Assembly: GCF_002104995.1 (NCBI RefSeq)
Contig: NW_024468262.1
Location: 496,001 to 560,000 of the forward strand
DNA length: 64,000 nucleotides
Source of the DNA: Linderina pennispora
Lineage: Eukaryota; Kickxellomycota; Kickxellomycetes; Kickxellales; Kickxellaceae
Reading direction: 5' to 3'
Shown here in pieces: positions 22,823 to 34,902 of this stretch; the first letter of the stretch is position 1, and the number at the start of each line of letters is the position of its first letter. Below the pieces are notes generated by a model. That model saw only the letters and a program-made list of their open reading frames with translations. It was not told where the DNA came from and did not search any database. Both the position numbers and the translations under genes were made by a program.

Positions 22823-25447
22823 ATGAATTTTCACGGCCTGGAATTTGACGGGGTCCCCATTGGCCAAGATGTCGACGGGTCGGACGGCGAGTCCATAAGC
22901 TCCCTTATTGACGAAGACGTGGACTTTGACCACGTATACGCGCTGTTCGAGTTCCCTGCCATGGTCGAGGGCCAAGTAACAGTGCATGACGGCGAGAAGC
23001 TGACACTGGTCGACGACTCCAACTCATACTGGTGGCTGGTCTCGGTCGAGCGCAATGGACAAGTGGGCTACATCCCAGCCGATAATGTCGAGACGGCTCG
23101 CGAGAAGCTGGCGCGTGTCAACCGGCACAAGAACCTCAAGCTGTGCATGGCAGACCCCGAGCATATTGTCAAAAGCAAAATGAAGACGATACCGCCGCTG
23201 AATGCGCGCAAGGTGCAGTTCAACAACAAGCTTGTTACGCAGGTGTTTGTGGCGGACCCGCAGTCAGGCGACGAGTACGACGAGGATGACTACAGCTATG
23301 ACGAGGAGAGCGACGAGGAGGTGGGCGAGCAGCGCGTCGACATCAACGGGTCACGCATAACGATGAGATACAGCATGATTGACCCTAGCAAGGGCGACTG
23401 ACGTGCTGAGCGACGGCGGCAGCGAGTACGACTACTACTACTCGAGCGACTCGGGTAATCCCGACCGCCACGTGCCCGACGGCCTGGACCCTGACCTTGA
23501 CCTCAACGATTTTCGGCCTGTTGTGCGCAATACTGCGCCCGTACGCCGCGCACAGACACCCAGACAGATTCTCGGCGAGAACCTGGCTGACTCTGGACGA
23601 CGAGATGGACGACGAGCCGCTGCAGAACCCAGCAGTGCGCACGTCGCTCATCAACGGAAGCAATATTGCTGCAGATATCCAGGGCGCGCTGGCAGCGCAT
23701 ATGGTACCGGGGCCGTCGGACTTCTATCCATCCAACGAAGATTCGGACGAAGGCGATTCGATCATGGGCAGTGCCCTGGAGACCCCCGACAACGACAACA
23801 CCGACAACACCGACGAGGTGGGCCGCTACGCGCTGTGTATCCGGCACATTGATGCGTTTAGCACGTCAGATGCTGAGATTACGGCTTTTTCGGACGAGAT
23901 GTTCAGCGAAGTCCTCTACCGCGCGCTGTCGGTGTTTACACTGGCGCCAGCCCTCAAATCGGGGCTGTGCCTTCATGCGCAGGTGCAGCAGCGCAACCTA
24001 GTGCCGCTCAACAACGACGGGCAGGTCTCGTCGTTCCTCGACTACCTGCGCGAGGCTACACATGCCACGGTGCCCGAATCCGGCGACATCAACCCGTCCC
24101 TGTGCACAATTATCCTGTCAGACAAGTCGCTTCCACGTAGCCGCCTTCTGCCTGATGCAGCCCATGACGCGGCCGAAGACGACCCGTACATGGACATTGA
24201 CGACAGCTCTAAAAATATTCTGCGCACGTCCATCGCCACATCGCTCAGCGAAAGCGTCGGGGTTGCGGCCAGCGACTCGGAGAGCATCATGACTAACCAG
24301 AGCCCCGTCGATACCCTGCGCAAGGACCTGCCTCTGCCGGCTACTGCCTCAAAAGAAACAGCCGTAGAGGCTCCCTTAGACCGCAATGAACCTAGCGCCC
24401 CAACAGACCGAAACCCAAGAGGCACCCCTCCCTGACTCGCGCTCGGTGGTCCAGGGTCTACTGCGGCGCATTCAGCCGCCGTTGTCGCGGCCGCCACAAA
24501 GCGCTATCGACCGAGCCTAAGCGCAACACAGTGCAGCTGTCAGGGCTTGGCTCAGTCGTTGGCGACCTTCCTGACGCCCGCAACTCGCCGCCGCCGCCCA
24601 GCGCCCCCCGCGGACTCTCGAGATCGGCCAGCACGCGCGGGTACAGCCAGGGCTCCAGACTCAGTCTCTCGTGCCAACCATAGCCAGCTGACGCGACCGT
24701 CCAGCATTGCCATTTCGCGCGTCACCAATGGAACACTGGCAGTCAAATGAGATTAGACAGCGGAAGCGCATGACCGCGCTGGACGCAATTTGCGCTGACA
24801 TTCAGAACAGCGGAGACCTGGCTCCCTCGGCGCCGGCCAGTGCGCCGGTTGCATTGGATAACAGCGTGTCGACACTCCGGTCATCGTCAGATACCGCTGC
24901 TGATGCGACGCAGCCAGACGTCATTGCTATTGACCAACCGTCCAACAACGATGAAGACGAAGATGATCTGCTCTCGCCCTCGTCATCATCCGACACGGCA
25001 TCGCTGCCACGGGATACGGGCAGCGCACAGCAGCTCAACCAGACTCCGCTCTCAGTGACTACACGCTCGTTGCAGTCGCTGAAGGACGCCGGTGGCCCCG
25101 ACTCGCCTGCGCTGGACGTCGCCCGGGCCTCGCTTCTGTTCTCCCACGACGAGCTTCCACTGGACGATTGGCTGGTGCTGCTGCGCGGCTGGAACGACAT
25201 GCACGATATGGCAGGCCAGCACAAGCGAGTTCTACAGCGCCTTCCTGCGCGAGATGCAAGGAGACAGGGCGAGCACAGTGCGCGCGGGTTCATCCAGCAG
25301 CACGTGGAGGAGCTGAAGGACGCGAGCAGGGACACGCAGCAGGCCATCGATGACATTCTTGGCGTGTCGCAGGGCGTCGGCCGGCGCCTGGATACGCTGG
25401 AGCGCGAGCTTGATGACATTGCGCGCATCTTGGTACATGCCACCTAA
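22823..25447 (+). CDS. SH3 polarity protein, Tea4/Bud14 homologue, broken frame
   Basis: The start MNFHGLEFDG is followed by an SH3 domain at residues about 36-95 (VYALFEFPAMVEGQ, DDSNSYWWLVSV, GYIPADNVETAREKLARVN). This SH3 with its VEGQ and ETxxEKLARxNxHKN tail is characteristic of Tea4/Wsh3 and Bud14. KVQF at about 130-133 is an RVxF-type docking motif for protein phosphatase 1, the known partner of both Tea4 and Bud14. Acidic and low-complexity sequence follows, and the C-terminus (DDWLVLLRGWNDMHDMA, then EELKDASRDTQQAIDDIL and a heptad-like stretch) is probably coiled coil. Family members sit at cell tips or the bud site, steering formins and PP1. Frame breaks near 23395, 23600, 24390, 24520, 24670, 24750 and 25225 (extra base) and 25290 (missing base) interrupt it; each side is coherent. 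It converges on LON. Confidence 0.7.
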
Positions 25448-25506
25448 GCGATTTCTTTTTTATATTGCGTCTAATTCACTTTAATGAAACATATCACCTC
25501 CCATGT

Positions 25507-28500
25507 TCACACAGTCAGACCGACCAGCGGCGGGATCTCCTCGTACCACTCGATCGGGCATCCCTCGATCCCCACCTTGACATGCTCGGGCAGCTCCTCC
25601 CAGTCAGCCAAATTCGCCTTCGGGAACAGGATGCGCTTGACGCCAGCGCGTCTAGCCGCAATCGTCTTCTCCTTCAGCCCACCAATCTTCAGCACCCTGC
25701 CCGTCAGCGTCAGCTCGCCGGTCATGGCCACATCGTCCCTGACCTGCTTCCCCTGCGCCAGCGACAGCAGCGCCGTGGTCATGGTGACGCCAGCACTCGG
25801 CCCGTCCTTGGGTGTCGCACCCTCAGGCACGTGCAGGTGGATGATGTTGTTGTCAAAGAACCGGTTCTCCGGCTGCTTGCGGTTCAGCAGCGCACGTACA
25901 TACGTGTATGCAAGCGTCGCCGACTCCTTCATGACGTCGCCCAGCTGGCCGGTCGTGTGCAGGCGCCCGCGCGGCCCCGACTCGCCAGACTCCGTGCTGG
26001 CCGGCAGAGTAGCCTCGACGACCGACTCGATATAGAGCGCCGAGCCGCCCATGGACGTCCATGCCAGCCCCATGACCACGCCGGCGGCGTCGTTGGATAC
26101 AGCCGGTCGGCCTCAAAGATCGGCGGGCCGACGTAGTCCTTCAGCTTGTCGGCTGAGATATCCAGCTTGTAGGCCTCGGGTACCACCATGCGCTGCGGCT
26201 TCTCTTCGGCTGGCGCAGCCTTTGCTGCCTCGGCATCCGCTGCTTCGGGCTTCTCTTCAGCTGGCGCGACGCTGGCTGCCTCGACGGGCGCTGGCTCAGC
26301 GACTCCGCTCTCGACGACCTTCAGCGCGGCCTTGCGGTAAATCTTCTCGATGTGCTTCTTCAGGTTACGCACGCCGCTCTCGCGACAGTACGCCCTGATC
26401 AGCGCGTCCACAGCCTCGTCAGTGATCTGTACATTGGCGCCCTCCAGCCCAGCGGCCTCCTTGGCCTGCGGTGCTAGGTACTTTTGTGCAATTGCCCGCT
26501 TCTCGTCAGCCAGGTACCCGCTCAGGCGGATGACCTCCATGCGGTCAAGCAGTGGTCCAGGGATCGTATCTGAGACATTGGCGGTGCACACAAACAGCAC
26601 GCGCGACACATCCACCTGGCACGTCCATGTAGTGGTCCAGGAACGCCGTGTTCTGCTCTGGATCCAGCAGCTCCAGCAGCGCCGACGCCGGGTCGCCCTG
26701 GTGCCCTCGGCCCAGCTTGTCGATCTCATCGATCAGCACCAGCGGGTTCTCTGTCTGCACGCGCTTCAGCGCCTGCACAACCTTGCCGGGCATGGCGCCG
26801 ACATACGTACGGCGGTGGCCCTTGATCTCGGCCACATCTGTGAGCCCACCCACGCTGAAGCGGAAGAACTCGCGGCCAAGCGCCCGCGCAATGGACTTGC
26901 CAATGGATGTCTTGCCGACACCTGGCGGGCCCACAAAGCACAGGATCTTGCCCTGCACGGCGCCGCGCAGCTTGCCAACAGCGACAAACTCCAGAATGCG
27001 CTGCTTGACATCCTCCAGGCCGTAGTGGTCCTCGTCCAGCACGACCTTGGCGCGCTGCAGGTCGTAGTCCTCAATGGACTGCTTGCCCCATGGGATCTGT
27101 GTCAGCCAGTCGAGGTAGTTGCGCGTGACGTTGAACTCTGAGGCTGCCGGCTCCTAGGTGCGCCAGCTTTCCGACCTCCTCGTCGAATACCTTCTTCACC
27201 TCCTCGGGCATTTGCAGCCCCTCGGCCTTGGCCTTGAACTGCTCGATCAGCTTGTCCTTGCCGTCGCTCTCCAGCCCCAACTCGCGCTTGATGCCCTTGA
27301 GCTGCTCCATTAGGTAAAAGTCGCGCTGCCGCTTCGAGATCTTTGCTTCGACATCCTTGCTGATCTTGTTCTGCAGCTGTGCGTTCATCAATTCCTTCTT
27401 CAGCACCACCAGCGCCTTCTCGAGACGCGTTGTCACGTTCAGGTCACTCAGAATATCCTGCAGCTCCGAGGAGCTGCCGCTGGACAGTGCCGCCGCAAAG
27501 TCCGCCAGCTTGGACGGGTTCTCAAACACCGCCTTGGACACCTGTGCGCTGGCAAAGTGATGAATCTGCTCGCGGAACATCGGGTTCATTGTGGTAATCT
27601 CCCGCAGCACCGACACAATTTCCGACATGGTCGCGCTCACTGTCGCGTCCTTGGCGTCGTACGGTTCGTCGGCGACGTTCTCGACCTCGAGCGCTGTGAA
27701 ATCGTAGTCATCCTGAATTCGACTGTAGCACCTTGCCCGCATCCCCTGCATCTGAGGTCTCTCCGCTGCTTGTGGCAGCAACCTCCGATGACTCACTCGC
27801 CGCCTCACCTGCCTCGATGGCCACCGCACTCTCACCGCCTTGATGATCTTCTTCATGCGCACACGACGCCAGGGATACAGAGCCACGGTCAGGTGCTTGT
27901 CCTCGGGGTTCGGCGACACGTAAATCGACATGATACGCGAGAACACGCCAATCTCGTGCACTTCGTCCATACTTGTAATCTTATCCACGTCCTTCTCGTC
28001 GTCCTTGAGCATGAATGTCGCCACATACGGCTCCCCGCGCTCCACCAGCTCCTTCAGCGCCCCGATCACCTGCGGGTCCTGCACCTGGATCGACTTGTAC
28101 AGCGACGGAAACAGCGGCCGCCGCGTGATCGGCAGCATCATCACCTTCGGGTAGTCGTCGGGGATAAACGACTGCTGCCCCTGCGCGTAGTCTGCCACGC
28201 CCACCGCACGCTTCAGCTGCGTCAGCGGGTCTGGCCGCGCCGGCTCGCCCTCAGTCGCCGGCACGCCTTCTGTTCGCCGCGCAGATCGCCGGCGGCGGCC
28301 CTTGTCGTCGTCCTGCTCTTCCTCCACTGATTTATTCTTCTTCTTGCTGTCGCTGTCGTCACTGTCGTCGTTCTTCTTCTGCCAGAGCGAGGATGTCTGG
28401 AAGCTGCGGCTGGCAATGGCCTGCGGCTGCCGCAATTTCAGCACATTGTACACTTTGGCTCCCAGTGCGCTGTAATGCCGCGGCGACGGTGTGCGGTAGA

Positions 28501-28564
28501 CTGCTGTGAGTCGGGGCAGCAGCCCGCTGGAACGAGCCACTCGAATGCTGCGCAGTTGTGACAT
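25507..28564 (-). CDS. PIM1: mitochondrial Lon protease, Pim1/LONP1 homologue
   Basis: The N-terminus is a mitochondrial targeting sequence ([19 protein letters not shown], Arg/Ser-rich, no acids) followed by the Lon substrate-binding domain ([20 protein letters not shown]), a coiled-coil region, the AAA+ module (Walker A GPPGVGKT, Walker B VLIDEIDK) and the protease domain with the Ser-Lys dyad: Ser in PKDGPSAGV and Lys in [10 protein letters not shown]. Lon degrades oxidised and misfolded matrix proteins and binds mtDNA. Length, about 1,010 residues, fits the family. An Ala/Glu-rich insertion lies between AAA and protease parts (about 26200-26330). Frame breaks: extra base near 27155 (before [16 protein letters not shown]), 26618 (before [14 protein letters not shown]) and 27717; missing base near 26090 (TPPGVVMG) and 27825. 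Each repair gives the exact family motif. Single exon. Confidence 0.92.
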
Positions 28565-28940
28565 TAAGACGGTTTCTCAAACTCCTCTCGAAATGTGTAG
28601 TGTAGAAAGGGAGTGGAGAGAAGAGATTCGGCGTGGTCGGAAACGAAAGAAAACTGATATCGGCTAAAAGCAGGGAAAGCCAGAACGAACACTGCAAACA
28701 AAAAACGCAGGCGGCCCAGTGTGACTAATTGCAAATTCAACCCTGCTTACCCCAAGCCCACTTGTCCACGCAATCCACTGCCGAATTCCTCGGAATCACG
28801 GATGTTCCAGCCAGCCAGTCCTCCCCGTTCACCAACGGAGATTGCGCAATCACGGCCACCCCTGCTGCAAGGCGCGACTGGCAAGTGCACTGACACATAT
28901 GTGGTTTGTACATTACAAAAAAGAAAACTGGAAGGTGAGC
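28565..28940. other. intergenic
   Basis: About 375 bp between the Lon start and the S28 peptidase stop, presumably the Lon promoter. No coding signal seen. Confidence 0.4.
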
Positions 28941-30496
28941 CTAGTCCTCAGCTAAATACTGCATAATCGCCTCCAGGATCTTCTCGCGCACAACATTGAC
29001 CCCGAAATCGGTCCGGTTCGCGCCCACATAGAAATCCGTAACATGAGACGCCAGCGGCATAGTTAAGATGGTGTTCCCGCGTGTGTTTGTCAACCCCTTC
29101 CCATACCGCGCCTCGGAGACAATCGACAGGCGGCTCCATGGGTCATGCAGGCCGTTGACGAACACAACTCGCGTCACATTTGGCTTCAGCCCGCCGTACT
29201 TGCTATTGATCTTGTCAGTATTGACATCGCCGGTAACTGTGTCCCCGAAAAACACACTGCATGGTGTCCTCTGCCACTCGGCTGTCAAGTACTTTGACCG
29301 CAGGCGGCGCTGTGGTGGGCGCGGAGCCGTCTGCCAGAACCCGAACTGCGTGCATGTCTGGTAGTACCACGCACGGCCATCTTGTCCCAGGTTTGTGCTG
29401 TGTGCACCCGCCAGCGAGCTGTACGCAGACACAGTGTCGATGCTGTTGAAGCGGATATATGCGCTCGTCATATCCGCCAGGTTCTGCAACGGAATGTACT
29501 GCTGGCGATCGAACCAGCTGCATAGGGAGGCAATGGCGTCTGGTGCATTGGTGCCAGGTGCCGGCGGCACATAATACTGCACAACATTGGACATTTGGTC
29601 GATGAAGGCACCGGCGAAATCAACATCATCCTTGACCTGCTCCAATCCGCTGGCACGCTTCCAGCTGTCGATCAGTGTGCGGCTCTTGCTGTCCAGGATC
29701 AGGTCGAGCGTGTCGATGGCGTCGGCGATCTTACTCGCACACGGCAATGCCTCGCCCACAACCTGGTCGTACTGGAAGAAATCCACCTGTGCTACAACCG
29801 GCGCTGAACTGGCATATGCTGCGTGGATGAGATCTGGGTATTGCATGCGCGCCCATGCCGCCAGTGTTGCTGAGTAGGACCCGCCGGTCACCACCCACTT
29901 GGAATTCGATGCAATTTCGATGCCTGTGCTCGCTTGGATGAACGCAGGCGCGTTGCGGATGAAGTTGGCAATATCGTCTAGGGAGTTCTCTACTGTTAGG
30001 TACTGCATACTCGGCCCAGACATGTCGCTGACTGGGTATGACTGGCCATAGTATCTGTGCTCCATGATCACAAGTATCCCGCCGGTATTCTTGGCCAGCT
30101 GGTATGGCTCCCCTCCATACAGATATGAGGGAGAAGCAGGCGTCTCGCCGCTGTTGAACAGATAGATGGGACCACCAGCTTTGTACTCCTTGGTGTTGAT
30201 GTAGATGCGCTGCTTGAACAATGTATTGTTAAGCCCTGTGTGGTCTACCTTCTGCATGAACCAGAATGGCTCGGGGTTCTGTACCGCTGAGGGCTTGTAT
30301 ACGGAAAACCGCATCCGGCCGGCAACACCCATGGCCTCACTGCCTTGCGGACTATCGAGCATGTCCATCTGGGACTCGGTCCACATTTGTCGCAACCACT
30401 GCCTGGCGCATTGCCAGCGGCTCTGCATACCCATACAATGCCAGGGCAGCAAGCGACAGAACCAGAGAGGATATGAATGGACGAGCGAAACAACAT
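28941..30496 (-). CDS. secreted/vacuolar serine carboxypeptidase, peptidase family S28 (PRCP/DPP2-like)
   Basis: About 515 residues. The body is open: FKQRIYINTKEYKAGGPIYL, LVIMEHRYYGQSYPV, LDDIANFIRN, the nucleophile box WVVTGGSYSATLAAW, the acid FVNGLHDPWS and the histidine region MPLASHVTDF. These are the S28 landmarks (lysosomal Pro-x carboxypeptidase, DPP2). The nucleophile box reads GGSYSA where most members have a Gly after the motif. The natural start is ATG 30494-30496 (MLFRSS), leading into the hydrophobic signal peptide FISSLVLSLAALALYGYA once one base near 30478 is removed; a second shift near 30360 joins it to the body. It probably trims proline-containing peptides in the vacuole or outside the cell. 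The mature region shows potential N-gl sites (NNT, NVT, NRT). Confidence 0.8.
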
Positions 30497-31389
30497 TGCT
30501 AAAAAAAACGTAGCTTGTGATGTACACACGAAAGGCTGCAGTTCTCAGATAGTAGAGGGGGTTTCTGAGAAGCTGGAACAAAGGGCGCAAGGCAAAAATC
30601 AAAAACCACGACGAAAGGAATCGTGTAGGATAGGAAGGGGAATGTTGGAATATGTGTGGCCCCCGCCCACCATCGGCGGTCTATATACTCGACGCAAGCT
30701 GCAGTTTCTCAAAACATGACAGCTGGATTTGCATTCGCAATAAAGCAATAGGGACGGGAGGGAGGCCAGCTGGACAGAATGTGTATATTGCCGGCATGCA
30801 CTTGCACAAGTGGTGCGTTTGCCTGTGTGACCACAGTCGCTCACCTTTGTCCCGTTTCGTTGATGCTGCTATCCTTGCCCCCAGGCGACAAAAAGGCAGA
30901 CAAAACACATCATTATTTTACTCTCGTCGACAATATATTCCCGACCATCCAGCTTTAGCCACCTTTCCTATTGTAGTTTTCGAAAAGAACAACCGAGGGG
31001 GTAGAGACCTAACCACAAATGCCTCTCTATGGCATGGTGGTTGACATAAATGCATTAAGATTACATCCGTGCCTATAGCCAAATACACAGATGTGGATGC
31101 CCGTTTATACAATGAGCCATTTAGTTGTTAAGTACAAATACATTGGCGTGAGGAGTGGCGTGGCCGTAAATGGGCAGACTAAAGCAGCCGGCCACTTTCG
31201 GCAACCATCTTGGTGCTCAATGCGCTATAGCTCATTTGGCCACCAATCCCAAGAAACATGCCACATGGGTGCAGCGCATCTATGTGGCCAATGCGCCGCA
31301 TTCTTTCGGCTACCCAAAGACAGGCATTATCCAGATCATAGTGTATCAATTAATAAAACTAGTATTCGCCGTCGTCGTCGTTAAACTGA
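30497..31389. other. intergenic, no gene seen
   Basis: About 890 bp. Short frames only, none with family character. It contains the S28 promoter and the 3' region of BRF1. Confidence 0.4.
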
Positions 31390-33170
31390 CTATACATGTC
31401 GCCATATCGTATCATCCTCGTACACGACAGCAGCTCCCGCATCGTCCTCAAAGTCCTCCTCATCATCGTCGTCGTCGTCCTCAATGTCAGCCGCTGTCGT
31501 GCCCGTTGCCACCGCCAAATCCTCCTTTCCTTGCTCAATAACAATGGTATCCATATGGTCGCCGTTGACTTTGGCCAGTGCATCTGGCAGACCATTCAGC
31601 GAGTCGCTGTTATACTCCAACTCCATGGTTGGCGTGGCGTATCCGGAGCCAGCAATAGGCGTGGCGGCCACTGAGATCATGCGCGAGGGCGCGCCCGACG
31701 GAATCATGCTCAGATGTGTCGGCTCGACCGTTGGCTTGGGACCATCCGGCTCCAGCAGATTCTTGAGCACGTCGTAGTTGATTTTCTTTGACAACCGGCG
31801 CATATTCAGAAGGTTCTGCGTCGACTCGAGCGCCGTGGCGCCGGGCTCTGCCACACGCTTGCGCACAGACTTCCGCCGCCGCTTGCTGCCCTTCTCGGCC
31901 TCGCGCGCCTTGCGCTTCCGCTCGCGGTCCTCCACAAACTGCTTGTTCTCTGCATCCCAGATCTCAGTCTTCATCTGCACCTCGGCGTCATTCAGTATGA
32001 TATTTCGCACCTCGTCGTCGTCAATATCTGTCCACTTTGCTGACGTCGGGATCAAAGCTGTCGCTCACAGTGCTGGCGTTGATAAATTGCAGATTGCTGT
32101 CGTTCAGGTACATGTCCAGCTCATTCGAGATCGCCTCGTTCACTACTATGTCGTAATCGTCAGGAAGCTCATCCATGTCCTGGACTTGCTCGCTGCCCGC
32201 ATTCGAGCCACGCCGCAGCTGGTGCAAAATGCCTGCTGCCTCCTCACCCTCAGCAGACCGCTGCTGCTCCTGGTGTTGCCGCGCCTTGATCCTGCTGCGC
32301 GTGAAGGCTGGTGGATCTGCTGACTGCTCGAGCCACAGACTGCGGAAGTCCGCCACTGTTAGGTCGCCTGACGGTGTGCTACGGAACTCGGCGAGCCGCC
32401 GCCGCAGCGTGGCATCAGCTACCTTGACCACCCGGATGATTTCAAGCTGCGTGCGCCGGAAATTGTGCATGCGTGCGGCCACAAGCAGACACGCACCACA
32501 GATTCCCGCTGGCCGCCGACCAGTGCGGATCCAGTCGCGGTCCATACGCTGCACAAGCCGGATCGCGTCCATGCAGACTGCCTGAGTCTTATCGCCAAAC
32601 TCCAGCATGGCCGCAAACCGCGAAATGTACAGAGAGGGATCCACTAGCGGGACCTGCAGGTTTAGCGCCTGGACCAGCTTGGCAAAGATTGCACCCAGCT
32701 TGAACACGCTGGCTTGCAGAATGTCTGAGAAATCGATCAGCATCTGGCTCGTCTTTTCCATGCGACACACAATATACAGGCATGCTGCTGACACATATGC
32801 TGCCCGCCGCCCGCGCGTAAAATTCAGATTTAGTGCCAGTGTGAAGTACCGCTGCGCCGAATCGACAAAGTGCTCGGACAGCCCAACCGCCGTCGCCAGA
32901 CGTATCAGCCGCCGCCGCGATGTCAACAGGGTCATTTCGCGCGACTCCTGGCCACTGCCGAACCGGACCTGGCCCACCCATCGCCGCACGCGTCTGGCCA
33001 GCACGAATAAATGATCCCTGGACGATAGCTGCACCGCTTGATGACTCGCCAAACGTCACCTCGGCCACAATTGTGTTCTCCTCGCACACCTCACCACATG
33101 CCGTACAGTACGACATGCCCTTGGATGTGTCGTGCTCGATGTCTGTTCCTCCGCAAGCTTTGCATGCCAT
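31390..33170 (-). CDS. BRF1: TFIIIB subunit Brf1 (TFIIB-related factor)
   Basis: The start MACKACGGTDIEHD begins a zinc ribbon (C-x2-C and C-x2-C in YCTACGEV), followed by ENTIVAEVTFGESSSG, two cyclin folds (LIRLATAVGLSEHFVDSAQR; second repeat RTGRRPAGICGACLLVAARM) and the fungal/animal Brf1 homology block near the C-terminus (KWTDIDDDEV, NDAEVQMKTEIWDAENKQF). Brf1 bridges TFIIIC and Pol III at tRNA, 5S and other class III genes. The Brf1-specific C-terminal block separates it from TFIIB. Two frame breaks, near 32980 (between VGQVRFG and the ribbon side) and 32043 (SKWTDID), are each repaired by removing one base. The tail is strongly acidic. About 590 residues. Confidence 0.9.
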
Positions 33171-34244
33171 GGCTGTTGAATTATGCTATATTGGGGTTTG
33201 ATAATAAAAACGATGAAGAGAAAAACTGCTTGCCTGTTTCCCGTGGATGGCTACTGAATTCCCGAGGGCATTATTTTTGCTTTCGAACGCGCCGCGGCTC
33301 AGTGAAAATTTTTCTTTTTAATCTGTCCGCGTTTTCAAAGAACCATGCAGCCGCGGCACGCTGGTTCGAAACCTGGCTGATGCCGAAAGCTGATTTTATC
33401 AGCTCATTGGCTGATACTGCGATAGTGACGTCTATGCATCTTCTGCATTCTAACGCGCGAAGAGTGGCATACTACACCTTGAAGCAACCCCCAAGGTGAT
33501 GGCGCCAGACATGGCCCCTGCCAGCTGTCGATATGCCTCATATTCTGTCATCGCCATGTAATACCTATGGGCTGGCCGTTTTCGTATATTACCTCTCCTT
33601 GATATACAGTATCCCTATCATTAAAATCCCTCGTAAGCGCCAGTGTCGCTACCTTGTTGCAGCACGACCTTATATGCATGTGGTACGGTATCTAGAATTG
33701 CAAGCAGTCAAGAAAACATAGAAGTGCTATGAATCAACCAGAGACTATCCGCCCTGGACACCGCTCATTTAAGTTTGTAGAGGCAGCTGCACTTTTTGAT
33801 CTGGTGGAGAAATCTGCTGCAGTATCATTGACAGAGCTGGCGTGTTAGGTGCTCCTGGCAATGCTGATATCAACCTGAGTACTGGGAGTAGTGCCGTACA
33901 TTCCACAAATAGCATATTGATCCGCAACTACTATGACTGCGTTCTATCTTAAACTCGCATCAGCCGTGCTCCATCTTTTCTCACAGCGCATTTCCAGCAT
34001 CAGTACTCATTTTTAGTGTATTCCCACGCGCTCTTTCCAATCCTGCCACGTAGGCATGATAAGCGATATGATACATATATTCAGTAATATGCTGACGAAA
34101 TAGTAAGACACAGATGTACACAGAAATACAAAGTACACGGCGGAACGAGGCATGCATTGGTCCTTAACGCATAGCGACAGCTGGTGGCCTCTAATTCCCT
34201 GCCTGGTATTTGTAAAGGTTGTTCAACGCTGTCCCATAGACCCA
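33171..34244. other. AT-rich intergenic stretch
   Basis: About 1.07 kb upstream of BRF1. Base composition is AT-rich, frames are short, and I see no gene, repeat or tRNA. Confidence 0.4.
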
Positions 34245-34355
34245 ATGCCCAAGAAGACCCCGCCTTCAAACGCATACTTGATGTGGGGCGGAACATTGCT
34301 GTCTGGGGCGATGATAGTCATGGTCGCTAAAGGTGTGGTGGTGTATAATAAATAA
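34245..34355 (+). CDS. candidate 36-residue single-pass membrane protein
   Basis: A 36-codon frame starts MPKKTPPSNAYLMWGG, continues into one hydrophobic helix (TLLSGAMIVMVAKGVVVY) and ends NK-stop. A basic, proline-containing N-terminus before a single helix is the layout of small inner-mitochondrial-membrane subunits (for example of ATP synthase or cytochrome oxidase), but I do not recognise a specific family. A TAG lies just before the ATG context, so an upstream exon is possible. It stands alone in an otherwise non-coding stretch, which makes the coherent helix notable. Confidence 0.3.
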   Translation: MPKKTPPSNAYLMWGGTLLSGAMIVMVAKGVVVYNK

Positions 34356-34902
34356 ATTGGGTAGCGGAATCCACAATTGCAGCGAGATGCCCTGAATTTA
34401 TATGGATTTGTGTGTCGCACTCTGGCTACTTTTCATTTCTTGCCTCTTGGCATTGCTGGCTGAATTGCTCGCTCTTGGAGCTGCTATCGTGCGCAGGGCT
34501 GTCCAATATCAACTCCATGACCCTCCCCCAATCCGCTGAATGCGAGTTCATTTCTGCACACAGACAATACATGGATGTGCAGAAACATATCCACTCTGCA
34601 CATCCTGCAGACATCAAGAGAGCATGTGGATGTCACTGTGGGGCATTTTGAAAATTGGCCAGGCAGCTCGTTTCAGTGACAGCAACCAGCGCTAGCCGTA
34701 GCGAGCCGCGACTCTCCTTGAGTCTAGCTTCCACGTGACCATGCGCCTGAACTGCAGCCCATCAAATTTTTGCGAGATATGGCAGGTGGGGTTTGCCACT
34801 CCAGGCTTACCGCGATCGGTTTCAAGCACTGCCGTTTCTTTTTGTTCATTTCGCACCGCCAATTTCTTTATATTCTTTGACCACACAGCCGCCAAATTCA
34901 AA
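34356..34902. other. intergenic, promoter of uL14m
   Basis: About 550 bp with no gene seen. A T-rich stretch (34845-34880) precedes the uL14m start. Confidence 0.4.

Noticed and set aside
33360-33400. GGTTCGA-like B-box suggesting a tRNA
   Set aside because: No acceptor stem, anticodon arm or A box around it. I saw no convincing tRNA in the window.
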